Of a DNA stretch of 61,245 bases, positions 1 through 8,956 are shown piece by piece. The number at the start of each line of letters is the position of its first letter. The stretch's first letter is position 1. Origin of the DNA: DATKNA01 sp963755755 (lineage in GTDB: Bacteria; Actinomycetota; Actinomycetes; Actinomycetales; Kineosporiaceae). The stretch covers positions 1 to 61,245 of the forward strand of contig CAVWLJ010000020.1 in NCBI GenBank assembly GCA_963755755.1, read 5' to 3'. The notes under the pieces were generated by a model. The model was given only the letters and a program-made list of their open reading frames with translations, was not told where the DNA came from and searched no databases. Position numbers and translations under genes: made by a program.

Positions 1-1
1 C

Positions 2-181
2 CCCGTCGCCGTCACGGTCTTCCCCAGCGAGCAGTACCAGGCACCGCGCAGCTGGACCGAGCAGGCCTACCCGAACCTGATCTACTACCACCAGGTCGAC
101 CGGGGTGGCCACTTCGCCGCCTGGGAGCAGCCGCAGCTCTTCGCCGAGGAACTGCGGGCCGCGTTCAGGTCACTGCGTTAG
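2..181 (+). CDS. Alpha/beta hydrolase, epoxide hydrolase-like (C-terminal fragment)
   Basis: The open frame enters from the left edge and ends at TAG 179-181, leaving the last 59 codons. The visible tail has a Trp-rich stretch (PNLIYYHQVDRGGHFAAWEQ) followed by an acidic helix. This matches the C-terminus of epoxide-hydrolase-type alpha/beta hydrolases, where the His of the GGHFAAWE motif is the catalytic base. The nucleophile and acid lie outside the window. It ends 15 bases before the thioredoxin-like gene and may head the same operon. Substrate cannot be told. Confidence 0.75.
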   Translation, partial: PVAVTVFPSEQYQAPRSWTEQAYPNLIYYHQVDRGGHFAAWEQPQLFAEELRAAFRSLR

Positions 182-196
182 TCGGGAGATGCCGTC

Positions 197-1213
197 ATGA
201 CACCACGCTGGCTCACACCGGCCGGGCTGCACACCGCCGCCGCGGAGCTGCCCGTCGAGAGCAGACTCCCGTCCTTCGACGGTGCCACCGGCTGGCTCAA
301 CTCCCCGCCGTTGACCCCCGGCGAGCTGCGCGGAAAGGTCGTCCTCGTCAACTTCTGGACCTACACCTGCATCAACTGGCTCCGTCAGCTGCCCTACGTG
401 CGGGCGTGGGCGCAGAAGTACCGCAGCCAAGGACTCGTCGTGCTCGGCGTGCACACGCCCGAATTTCCGTTCGAGCACGACGCCGACAACGTCCGCCGCG
501 CCGTGAAGGACATGCGGATCGACTATCCGGTGGCCACCGACAACGGTTACGAGGTGTGGCAGGCCTTCGACAACCACTTCTGGCCCGCCCTCTACTTCGC
601 CGACGCGCAGGGGCGGATCCGGCACCACACCTTCGGGGAAGGCGAATACCAGCAGTCGGAGATGGTGATCCAGCAACTCCTGGCCGACGCCGGGTCCGAT
701 CCGGGAACCGACCTGGTCTCGCCCCAGGCCGGCGGTATCGAGGCCGCCGCCGACTGGGACAGCCTGCGAACGCCGGAGACCTACACCGGCTACCAGCGCA
801 CTGGACGGTTCGCTTCGCCCGGCGGCATGCGACCGGGCGCGCAGCAGGTCTACGAAACCCCCGGTCGGCTGCCGTTGAACCAGTGGGCTCTCTCCGGGGC
901 CTGGACGGTGGGGGAGCAGGCCACGGACGCCGACGGGCCGGGGGCGGGGATCGCGTTCCGCTTCCAGGCGCGCGACGTCCACGTAGTGCTGGGAACGAGG
1001 GCAGCGGACACGCCCGTGCGCTACCAGGTTCTCCTCGACGGGCAGCCGCCCGGCGCCGCGCACGGGGTCGACGTCGACGCCCAGGGCAACGGGACGATCG
1101 CGGAACCGCGGCTCTACCAGGTGGTCCGGCAGCCCGGACGGGTCACCGAACACACCGTCGAGATCACGTTCCTCGACCCCGGGGCACGGGTGTTCGCCTT
1201 CACCTTCGGATAA
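197..1213 (+). CDS. Thioredoxin-like protein, DipZ C-terminal type, with only one active-site cysteine
   Basis: This is a 338-residue protein. Residues about 25-165 form a thioredoxin/AhpC-TSA fold of the TlpA/DipZ type (VVLVNFWTYTCINWLRQLPY, then GVHTPEF). Residues about 190-338 form a beta-rich domain like the thioredoxin-associated C-terminal domain of DipZ. The redox motif reads C58-I-N-W61, so the resolving cysteine of the usual CxxC is a Trp. A one-Cys site would suit a peroxidase-like or mixed-disulfide role better than dithiol exchange. The ATG at 197 follows a GGGAG at 184-188. I see no signal peptide or membrane segment, so it is probably cytoplasmic. A molybdoenzyme gene follows after 29 bases. 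Confidence 0.85.
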   Translation: MTPRWLTPAGLHTAAAELPVESRLPSFDGATGWLNSPPLTPGELRGKVVLVNFWTYTCINWLRQLPYVRAWAQKYRSQGLVVLGVHTPEFPFEHDADNVRRAVKDMRIDYPVATDNGYEVWQAFDNHFWPALYFADAQGRIRHHTFGEGEYQQSEMVIQQLLADAGSDPGTDLVSPQAGGIEAAADWDSLRTPETYTGYQRTGRFASPGGMRPGAQQVYETPGRLPLNQWALSGAWTVGEQATDADGPGAGIAFRFQARDVHVVLGTRAADTPVRYQVLLDGQPPGAAHGVDVDAQGNGTIAEPRLYQVVRQPGRVTEHTVEITFLDPGARVFAFTFG

Positions 1214-1242
1214 GTTGCGTGGTCGTGGGAGGAGGGACGGCG

Positions 1243-1842
1243 ATGGTCGTTCCGCGGAGTCTCCGGGGGCGTGGGGCCCCGGCCGAACCCGGTCGTGTTC
1301 CCCCCGGGCAGTACGTGACGCAGGGCTTTCCCGTGTTGTCCGCCGGACCCACGCCCCGGACGCCGCTGGATCGTTGGACCTTCACCGTCCGCGGAGTCGT
1401 CGGTGAACCCGTGTCGTGGGACTGGGAGGGCTTCCGGGCGCTCCCGCGGGAGACCGTGACGGTGGACATCCATTGCGTCACCACGTGGTCGAAGCTCGAC
1501 ACGACCTGGACGGGGGTGTCGCTCGACACGCTCCTGGGCGCGGCGAGACCCGGCGGCGGGTTCGTCCTGGCCTTCTGCGACGGCGGCTACACGACGAACC
1601 TCCCGCTGGACGACGTCACGGGCGGAAAGGCGTGGATCGTCGACGAGTACGAGGGAGAGCCGCTGGACCCGGAGCACGGAGGGCCGGCGCGCCTGCTCGT
1701 TCCGCACCTCTACTTCTGGAAGAGCGCGAAATGGGTGCGCGGCCTCGACGTGCGGAGCGCCGACGCGCCGGGCTTCTGGGAGAGCTACGGGTACCACAAC
1801 TACGGGGACCCCTGGAGGGAACAGCGCTACGCGGGCGACTGA
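1243..1842 (+). CDS. Molybdopterin-dependent oxidoreductase, sulfite oxidase-like
   Basis: A 199-residue protein with the sulfite-oxidase molybdopterin fold. The conserved cofactor-binding Cys is C78 in DIHCVTTWSKLDTTW, and LVPHLYFWKSAKWVRGL near residue 165 is typical of the family. It has no heme or dimerisation domain and no Tat signal, so it is a compact cytoplasmic form resembling YedY/MsrP without its signal. Many frames upstream are open, but ATG 1243 has a strong GGAGGG ribosome site at about 1230 and gives the family's normal length. Its place next to a monothiol thioredoxin suggests sulfur redox or repair work; the substrate is unknown. Confidence 0.85.
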   Translation: MVVPRSLRGRGAPAEPGRVPPGQYVTQGFPVLSAGPTPRTPLDRWTFTVRGVVGEPVSWDWEGFRALPRETVTVDIHCVTTWSKLDTTWTGVSLDTLLGAARPGGGFVLAFCDGGYTTNLPLDDVTGGKAWIVDEYEGEPLDPEHGGPARLLVPHLYFWKSAKWVRGLDVRSADAPGFWESYGYHNYGDPWREQRYAGD

Positions 1843-1867
1843 CCTTCGACGGACGAGAGGCAGGACG

Positions 1868-2134
1868 ATGGACAGCACCCTCGACGGCAATGCGATCGCC
1901 GCACCCCTGTTCGACGTCTTCGGCACGGAGATGACGACAGCGATCGGTACCTGCGGCGGCTGCGGTTGGGGCGGCGCCCTGGCCGAGGTGGCGGTCTACC
2001 TGGTCAGGCCCGGCGTCGTCGCTCGCTGCCCGGAGTGCGCCCGGTTGCTGATGGTGATCGTCGACCGTCGCGGAATGATGTGTGTCGACCTCGCCGGCTT
2101 CGCGTCGCTCGAGGAGCCGGGGGACGCGCCGTAG
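1868..2134 (+). CDS. DUF6510 family zinc-ribbon protein
   Basis: An 88-residue acidic protein with two CxxC pairs, CGGC near residue 30 and CPEC near residue 56, which should bind one zinc ion as a ribbon. Its start MDSTLDGNAIA and overall length match the DUF6510 family of actinobacteria. It starts 25 bases after the molybdoenzyme stop, preceded by AGAGGCAGGA, so it is probably the last gene of the operon. Function is unknown. Zinc ribbons of this size often bind nucleic acid or a partner protein, but nothing here decides it. Confidence 0.8.
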   Translation: MDSTLDGNAIAAPLFDVFGTEMTTAIGTCGGCGWGGALAEVAVYLVRPGVVARCPECARLLMVIVDRRGMMCVDLAGFASLEEPGDAP

Positions 2135-2187
2135 CTCTGCGGCCTGCGCGAGTCGCGTCCTCGGCCGAGGACGCCGGCGAGGGGGGC

Positions 2188-2579
2188 CTACGACCGCGCG
2201 CCCAGCGCGAGCGCGCTCAGATTGCCGAGGGACTCCTCGATGACCTTCCGCTGCGTCGGCAGCCGGTGGGCCTCGGCGTCCGGCAGGTCGACCTGGACCT
2301 CGATCCGGGTGCCGTCGCCGTCCTCGGCGAGCTGCCAGACACGTCGATGTCCGAGACCTGGCAGGAAACGGTCACGCGGCCGGCGTCCTGCTCCGTGCGC
2401 AGGCTCTGCGGCATGGGGAAGTCGGGGTAGCCGTCGGCCACATCGTGTACCGGTCGGGGCCTTCGGTGCGCACCGTCTCGACCCGGCCCACCACTCGGGG
2501 AACCGGGTCGGGTCGAAGAGCAGCTTCCAGACCTCCTCCACCGGGGCGGGGGTGCGGCTGGTCAGGGTGAAGCGGGCAT
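2188..2579 (-). pseudogene. SRPBCC (START/polyketide cyclase-like) family protein, frameshifted
   Basis: Pieces in three frames join into one SRPBCC protein of about 130 residues: FTLTSRTPAPVEEVWKLLFD, then VETVRTEGPDRYTMW, then DGYPDFPMPQSLRTEQDAG, then WQLAEDGDGTRIEVQVDL. The ATG at 2579 has an AGGAGG upstream but is already out of frame with the second codon. Each of the four breaks is explained by one missing C or G in a short run (positions about 2573, 2497, 2441 and 2340). The family binds small hydrophobic ligands in a helix-grip cavity. It lies just after the AfsR-type regulator and probably shares its transcript. Confidence 0.6.
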
Positions 2580-5500
2580 GGCGCCTCCTGGAGCGGCGGC
2601 GAGCTCGGTGCGCAAGACGGTCGAGCTCGCGGGCAGGCTCGACGAGACCGACCACCGGGCGGCAGGCCGAGGTCGACCAACGAGGCCATCAGGTCGGACC
2701 CGGGAGCGGGCGGGGTCATCCGCTGCCAGGTGGCGAGCGCCTCGGTGAACCGGCGGCGTGCGGTCGCCACGTCGCCACCGGCCAGGGCGACGAGTCCCTG
2801 GGCCCGGGACATGCGCGGCACCAGGGCCCAGGGCTGGTCGCCGCCGCGCACCGGTTCGAGCGCGGCGCGGCGCAGCTCGCGGGCGGCCTCGGCGGGACGG
2901 CCCGCGCCGGCGAGGGCCTCGACCAGAGCGAGCCGGGTGGCGGGCCGGCTGACGGACGCATCGCCGTCGAGCGCCGCGGCCAGCAGCCGGCTGCCTCGCG
3001 TAACGGCCGGCCGCGAGCGCGACCAGCCCTGCGTCACCTGGGCCAGGGCGACGAACGCGCGGGGAGTCGAGGCGCTGGGCCAGCGCCAGGTGGTCATGGG
3101 CGGCGGCGAGCGCCTCCTCGAGGCGGCCCGAACGTGCGAGCAGATGCGCGCGAGCCGCGAGGCAGGGCAGCGTGAGCACCGGGATCCCGCGGGTCAGAGG
3201 CGACCGCGCGGTCGGCCATGCGCAGGGCGCCGTCCAGGTCTCCTGCCGCGGCCAGTCCGCAGGCCGCGGTCACCAACCCGGCGAAGGCCTGGTCCGGCCG
3301 GTCCGCCGCGGCCATGGCCGCGGTGCTCCTCGGCAGCGGCCTCGCAGTTCGCCGAACCGGTCGAGCGGATCAGGAGACAGCAGGCGTGCGGTGCCGAGAT
3401 CGACGACGAGGTCGGGCGTCGGGTCGACTGCCAGCGCTCCGCCTCGGCGAGCAGAGCAGCGGTCCGCTCCGGGCTCACCGGTAGCGACCCGCAGCTGAGC
3501 CAGCCCGGCGAGGACGGTGGCGCGCAGGTGCGGGGGAGACTCGTCGGGCAGCAGGTCGAGCGCGCGTTCGTAGGCGAGGTGCCCTCGGACGGATGGCAGA
3601 GCACAGAGCGCATGACGTTGCCGCGCCGGTACCAGGCCACCGCCAGATCCTCCTCGGGGACGAGCGGCAGCGCGGCACGCCACTGGGCCTCGAAGGCATC
3701 GCGGCGGCCGAGCCACGCCTGCACCTCGGCGAGCTCCAGCGCACCGACGCGTCGTCGGGGCGCACTGCACGGCCTCCCGCCAGAACTCCGCCGCCTCGGG
3801 CAGGGCTCCAGCGAGCGCGCGTGCCGGGCGGCCCGCGCGACCGCGGGGCGGCCAGGTCGTCACGGCCGGCGAGCTGCAGGTGCCGGGCGACCTCTGCGGC
3901 GACGTGCCTGGCGTCCGGACCTGCGGCGGCCTCCACGCGGCGACCACCTGCTAGTGCGGACGCTGGGGGTCGGCGAGGTCGCCCGAGCGGCCTCGGCGAG
4001 CAGCGTGTGCCGGAAGCGGAGCCCGGTCCTGTCCCGGGCACGAGGTCCGTGTCAAGCACGACGGCTTCGGCCTCGGCCAGGTCTCCAGCGCGAGCGCTCG
4101 ACCTCCGCCGGGGAGAGGGCGCGCCCCGCGACAGCGAGCAGCTCGATAAGCTCGCGGGCAGGCCGGGGCAGGCCACCCACACTCGCTCGGACTCGCGCCG
4201 CGCAGGCGTGGCGGAGGGGTCGGGCAGGCCGCCGGCCATGGCGCGAGCACCTTCGACGGCGAGCAGCGGGTTGCCGTCGGCGTTCGCGAGACCTGAGAGG
4301 ACGCTCGTGCTCCGGGAGCGTCGGCGACGCTGCGGATCACGGCCGCGAGGTCCCGACCTCGAGCGGCGAGGTCGATCTCGACGACCTCGGTGCCGCGGCC
4401 TGCCACGTCCGCGAGGACCGCGTCGGCGTCGGCGAGGCCCGGCCGATCGCGGCGGGTGAGCAGGAACAGGACCGGGAGCCGGGCCACTCTCCGCCGGATG
4501 TGACTGCAGAGCGCGAGGCTGGCCCGATCGGCTCGGTGCAGATCCTCCGCTACGAGCAGCACCGGGCGCAGCGCGGCGGCCCACTCGACGAGGCGCAGAA
4601 GGCGTCGAAGATCCGGAGGCGTTCGACCTCGGGGGACGCGACCGGCGGGGGCACCGCGGAGCGGCCCGAGCGCGGCGCCGAGGTCCGGCGCCAGGCGGCC
4701 AGCTCCGCAGGCCAGGCGGCCGAAGGCGGGGGAGCGGGCACGACCGTCACGAGTTCACGGACGAGCTCGTGCCACACGGCCAACGGCGCCTCGCCACCGA
4801 CGTCGACGCCGGCCCCGACCGCGACGCGCGCGCCCGTGCCCGCGACCCGTCGATGCACCTCGGTCGCCAGCCGGGTCTTGCCGATGCCTCCCTCGCCGGT
4901 GACGACGACGATCCGGCCGCGGCCCGCACGGGCCTACGGCCCAGGCGCCCATCAGCATGGCCAGCTCCGCGGACCGCCCGAACATGGGCCGTGGCCGCGC
5001 GCCCGGAGCACCGTCGAGTCGACGCGGCGCGGGATCCCCGCAGCTCGGCCACCGCGGCACGCAACGCGGGTCCGGGCTCGAGGCCGAGCTCGTCCCGCAG
5101 CCGCCGGGCGAACTCGCGGCCCGCCACGAGGCCGCCCGAGCGATCGCCCGCGGCGGCCAGCCGCTCCAGCAGCCGGACGAGCGCGGCTTCGTCGAGCGGG
5201 TCGAGATCGCACCGCATCCGGGACCAGCGTGCGGCGCTGCTGCGCGTCTCCCGCTCCGGCGGCGGCATCGGCAAGCCGCTCGAGCAGCTCGCCGTGCCGG
5301 CGGTGCTGAGCGCGGCGCGGCTGGTCCGTCCAGTCCTCCGTCATGTCCGGGAGAAGTTCGCCGCGGCACAGCTGGACGGCGTCGGCGAGATCACCGCGGC
5401 GGACCAACTCGGCCACCTCCTCGACGTCGACGGTGACCATGTCGGGCGCGAGACCGACCGCCGACCGGGTGGCGAGCACGGCCTCCGCCCGAGGGACCTG

Positions 5501-5707
5501 GCGCAGCCCCCAGACCGTGGTGCGCAGGCTGGACCGCGCCGCCTCCTCCGAGCTGTCAGGCCAGAACGCCGCCGCCAGCTGATCGCGCTGGTGCGGGCCG
5601 AGACGCAGCGCCAGGAAGGCGGTGAGCCGGGCCACAGCGCTGGGCAGCGGCACCGGAACGCCGTCCCGGGTCACTGCGAACTCGCCGAGCAGCTGCACCC
5701 GCAGCAC
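2562..5707 (-). pseudogene. AfsR/SARP-type transcriptional regulator (BTAD, ATPase and TPR), many frameshifts
   Basis: Reading across frames gives a protein of about 1040 residues. It has an OmpR-like winged helix (LLGEFAVTRDG, LTAFLALRLG, AAFWPDS), a bacterial transcriptional activator domain (RRLRDELGLEPGPALRAAV), then an ATPase whose Walker A is GEGGIGKT at about 4880, a Walker-B-like region LLVAEDLHRADR near 4550, and an Ala-rich TPR-like C-terminus down to about 2600. The GTG at 5707 begins the winged helix. More than ten breaks occur. Those I resolved near 5240, 5030 and 4933 each need one extra base, and one near 4593 a missing base. It is either a sequencing artefact or a decayed gene. 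The divergent methyltransferase is a possible target. Confidence 0.65.
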
Positions 5708-5814
5708 CCCTCGACCATAACCGCCCTGGTCATCGCGGGGAACGACTCGATCAGGCGCGCTGACGCTCAGTTGACGGTGCACTCACGATCCCCTCCGAGG
5801 CTGGCTCCGCCACC

Positions 5815-5831
5815 ACCGGTCGACGACCGGT
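5815..5831. promoter_or_regulatory. Perfect 8-bp inverted repeat, candidate operator
   Basis: ACCGGTCG-A-CGACCGGT is a perfect dyad of 17 bases lying 25-41 bases before the methyltransferase ATG and between two divergent genes. The location suits a repressor or activator site. No match to a named regulator can be claimed. Confidence 0.5.
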
Positions 5832-5855
5832 CCTCGGACAGCGCAGGAGATGCAG

Positions 5856-6704
5856 ATGACCGACACCGCCGTTCAGGACGCCGACCGCGCCCTGAAGGAA
5901 CGCCATCGCACCATGTGGGCGTGGGGCGACTACCCCCGCCTCGGCCTCAGACTTCATCTCGGACCTCGGGCCCGTTGCCGTCGAGGCCGCCGGGATCACC
6001 GCCGGCCACCGCGTCCTGGACGTGGCCGCGGGGGCCGGGAACGCCTCCCTGCCCGCGGCGGCGACGGGGGCCGACGGTCGTGGCCTCCGACCTGACCCCC
6101 GAACTCCTGGCCGCGGGCCGGCGCGAGGCGGAGCGGCGTGGCCTCTCCGTCGAGTGGGTCGAGGCGGACGTCGAGTCGCTGCCGTTCCCGGACGCCGACT
6201 TCGACGTGGTCGTCTCCGTCGTCGGCGCCATGTTCGCCCCGCACCACCAGCTCACGGCCGACGAGATCCTGCGCGTCTGCCGACCCGGCGGGACGGTGAC
6301 GATGATCAACTGGAGCCGGCAGGGACTGATCGGCCAACTCTTCGCCACTATGGCCCCGTACGCGCCGCCTCCGCCGCCCGGTGCGCAACCGCCCGCGCTG
6401 TGGGGCGAGGAGGGCCACGTCCGTGAGCTCTTCGGCGACCGGGTCCGGGATCTGCGCTTCGAGCACCGGGGCGTCGCCTACCCGCCGATGTTCCGGGCCG
6501 CCGCGGACCTTCGCGACTACTACAAGGCCTACTACGGCCCGACCATCGTCGGCCTATCGGGCGCTGGCCGACGACGCCGCCCGGACCGCGGAGCTGGACC
6601 GCGACTTCGCGGACCTCTTCGCGCGCAACGACCACCGTGCCCCGGGAGCCGCCACCGGCGCCTGGACCGCGGAGTACCTCATCGTCACCGCCCGGAAGAA
6701 CTAG
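5856..6704 (+). CDS. Class I SAM-dependent methyltransferase (three apparent +1 frameshifts)
   Basis: Joined, this is a protein of about 280 residues: MTDTAVQDADRALKERHRTM, motif I VLDVAAGAGNASL, motif II SDLTPELLAAG, then SLPFPDADFDVVVSVVGAM and VCRPGGTVTMINW. This is a standard Rossmann methyltransferase of the ubiE/class I type with a C-terminal substrate lid. Breaks occur at about 5935 (an extra C in CCCCC), 6073 (an extra G) and 6551 (an extra G). Removing one base at each restores a single frame to TAG 6702-6704. ATG 5856 has GGAGA just upstream. The acceptor substrate is unknown. A DUF1059 gene follows after 16 bases. Confidence 0.8.
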
Positions 6705-6720
6705 CCGAAGGAGAATCGCC

Positions 6721-6903
6721 ATGACCAGGAAGATCATCGACTGCCGCGCCACGCCCAACGAGGCCGGGTGCACGCTGACCATCGCGGGCGAACCCCAGGA
6801 GGTCCTGGACGCCGCCGCACTGCATGCCGTCACCGTGCACGGCCACACCGACGGCCCGGACCTGCGGGCGATGCTCCGCGGTGCGCTCGCCGAGCAGAGC
6901 TGA
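6721..6903 (+). CDS. DUF1059 family protein
   Basis: A 60-residue protein starting MTRKIIDCRATPNEAGCTLT, followed by EVLDAAALHAVTVHGH. The conserved Cys near the N-terminus and the later helix with a VxxHGH motif fit DUF1059, small proteins common beside actinobacterial methyltransferases and stress genes. AAGGAGA at 6709-6715 supports ATG 6721; the frame is open upstream but there is no better start. Probably co-transcribed with the methyltransferase. Function unknown. Confidence 0.8.
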   Translation: MTRKIIDCRATPNEAGCTLTIAGEPQEVLDAAALHAVTVHGHTDGPDLRAMLRGALAEQS

Positions 6904-7043
6904 TCCTCGCCGGAGCAGGCCCTGACCCCGCCGATCCTGCCGCTCCACGCAGGGCGGCGGGGTCGCGCCTGCTCGCCTCCGAACCATGACATCCGGACGG
7001 CGGGCGGCGTCAGGAGGTCGTGCGACGCGAGAGGATCGACGAC

Positions 7044-7950
7044 GTGGAGGCCGACCGGCAGGAGGAGCTCGCCCGTTCCTACACGGCCGAGCGGCCCCGC
7101 CTCGTCTCGCTGGGGTATCGCCTGGTGGGGAGTGTCGCCGAGGCGGAGGACGTCGTGCAGGAGGCCTGGATCCGGTTGCAGCGGGCTGCCGCGGACGCGG
7201 GCCACGGCGCCGCGGGACCTGCCGGCGTGGCTGACCACGACGGTGACCCGGCTCGCGCTGGACCAGCTGCGTACCGCGGGCCGGCGCAGGGAGACCTACG
7301 TGGGGCCGTGGCTGCCGGAGCCCCGGGTGGCGCCCGCGAGCGGGCAGGGGAGCGACCCGGGCGAGGCGGTGGCGCTGGCCGACGAGCTCAGCTTCGCGCT
7401 CATGGTGGTGCTGGAGTCGCTCTCGCCGGCGCAGCGTGCGGCCTTCGTCCTGCACGACACCTTCGGCGTCCCGTTCGAGGAGGTCGCCCAGGTGCTCGGC
7501 CGGACGCCGGCGGCGGTCCGGCAGCTCGCCAGCCGCGCCCGGGACCAGGTGGGAGCCGGCGCCCGTCGCGAGGAGGTGGACGCCGGGACGCACCGGCGCG
7601 TCGTCGAGGCGTTCCTCTCCGCGAGCGCGGGCGGCGACCTGCAGGCTCTCGTCGCCGCGCTCGACCCGTCGGTGGTCTACCGCGCGGACGGCGGCGGCGT
7701 GGTCCGGACCGCGCGGCGCGTCATCCGCGGCACCGACGCCGTCGCGCGTCTCGTGCTCGGCGTCCTCGGCCGGGCCGGTTCCGGCGTGACCGTCGGCGTC
7801 CGGCTCGTGAACGGTGCGCCCGGGCTGGTGTTCTCCGACGCCGCAGGCGTGGTGGGTGTCGTCGCCTTCGACGTCACCCCCGAGGGCCGGATCGCCGCCC
7901 TGGACGTCCAGATGAACCCTGCGAAGCTGGCTCGCGTCCCGCTCCCGTGA
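7044..7950 (+). CDS. sigJ: ECF RNA polymerase sigma factor, SigJ-like (one apparent +1 frameshift)
   Basis: Residues about 10-75 carry sigma region 2 (GYRLVGSVAEAEDVVQEAW), then region 4 (SLSPAQRAAFVLHDTFGVPF, AVRQLASRARDQV). A SnoaL-like C-terminal domain of about 110 residues follows (RVVEAFLSASAGGDLQALVA). This is the SigJ/ECF41-type layout, in which the extra domain controls activity and no separate anti-sigma gene is needed. One extra G in GGG at 7199-7201 splits regions 2 and 4. I chose GTG 7044, which has AGAGG at good spacing; GTG 7020 has a ribosome site only 2 bases away. In mycobacteria SigJ answers oxidative stress; here the regulon is unknown. Confidence 0.85.
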
Positions 7951-8097
7951 CCGAGGCTGCGATCAGGGCAGCCACCGCTGCCGATGTGACATCGACCGTC
8001 TCATCAGGAACGGATGAGGCCGGCTGTTCACCCGCCGGGATGACGTCGCCGGCCGGAGTGGGCTGATTGCATGGCCGGTGAGACGAGGGGCGGGGTC

Positions 8098-8400
8098 ATG
8101 CTGAGTGAGCACGAGCGGCGCGAGCTACGGACCATCGAGCAGATGCTGCTCTCCGACAGTCGCTTCTCCAGCGGCTTCACCCGCCTGCGTTCGCGGCGGG
8201 AGCGGCGGAACCGTTCCCTGGCCCGCGTCCTCGTCGTCTTCGGCGTGCTCATCACGGTCGCCGCGATGTTCCTCGGCCTCGGGGACGCGTTCGTCGAGGG
8301 GCTCGGGCTGACCGCCGCCGGACTGCTGCTCGCCGGGTTCCGGCCGGGGTTCGCGCGGCGGCCCCCTCCGCACGTGGACGGTGACGGACGAGCGCCGTGA
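8098..8400 (+). CDS. DUF3040 family membrane protein
   Basis: A 100-residue protein beginning MLSEHERRELRTIEQMLLSD, the DUF3040 signature. A basic stretch (RSRRERRNR) follows, then two hydrophobic segments at about residues 42-60 and 66-80, and a short basic tail. It should be an inner-membrane protein with its N-terminal helix in the cytoplasm. ATG 8098 is preceded by a GGGGCGGGG-rich stretch. An ATG at 8071 in the same frame would add nine unlikely residues. Function unknown; widespread in actinobacteria. Confidence 0.85.
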   Translation: MLSEHERRELRTIEQMLLSDSRFSSGFTRLRSRRERRNRSLARVLVVFGVLITVAAMFLGLGDAFVEGLGLTAAGLLLAGFRPGFARRPPPHVDGDGRAP

Positions 8401-8402
8401 CA

Positions 8403-8416
8403 CCGGCCTTCGCCGG
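8403..8416. terminator. Short hairpin between convergent genes
   Basis: CCGGC-CTTC-GCCGG forms a 5-bp stem with a 4-base loop in the 41-base gap between the convergent DUF3040 and SHOCT genes. There is no T-run. It is a weak bidirectional terminator candidate. Confidence 0.35.
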
Positions 8417-8441
8417 CGCCACGGCGCTCGCTGTCGGCCGA

Positions 8442-8831
8442 TCAGGCCAGCGCCTTGGCCTTCAGACGGTCGTACTCGGGCTGGGAGATGACACCCTCGT
8501 CGAGCATCTTCTGTGCCTTGGCGATCTGGTCGGTAGGCGTCGCCGCGGACGTCGTGGAGGCTGCGACGTCACGGATGTAGGCGTCGGTCTGCTGGCGCCT
8601 GGCGGCGATCTCCTCCATGTGGCGCTCCGTCATGCCCTGGCCGCGCGCCACGATGTAGATGAACGCGGACAGGAACGGGATGACGATCAGGGCGATGATC
8701 CAGAGCGCTTTGACCCATCCGGACATGGCGTGATCACGGAACAGGTCACCGATGATGGAGAACAGCACCATCAGGTACGCCACGAAGGCGAACACGATGA
8801 CGATTTCCCAGACGACTTGCCAGAACGACAT
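8442..8831 (-). CDS. PLDc_N/SHOCT-domain membrane protein
   Basis: A 129-residue protein. Two membrane segments at about residues 5-30 and 40-65 form the phospholipase-D-nuclease N-terminal-like hairpin (WKALWI-type WVKALWIIALIVIPFLSAFI). A charged linker (MTERHMEEIAARRQQ) leads to a C-terminal SHOCT helix pair (IAKAQKMLDEGVISQPEYD). SHOCT domains are small oligomerisation modules at protein ends. The ATG at 8831 has AGAGA upstream. A second SHOCT gene occurs at 40117. Likely an envelope or stress protein; the precise role is unknown. Confidence 0.85.
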   Translation of the reverse strand: MSFWQVVWEIVIVFAFVAYLMVLFSIIGDLFRDHAMSGWVKALWIIALIVIPFLSAFIYIVARGQGMTERHMEEIAARRQQTDAYIRDVAASTTSAATPTDQIAKAQKMLDEGVISQPEYDRLKAKALA

Positions 8832-8956
8832 CACAGTCTCTCTTCTCGCGCGCGGCTGCTTCTGATCCCAGTGTTCGCCTGGCGACCCGGCGCACCTCAC
8901 CACGCGAGGATGAGATCCCGCCCCGGGGCCCGGCGCCGCCGCGGAGTCGACCGGCC

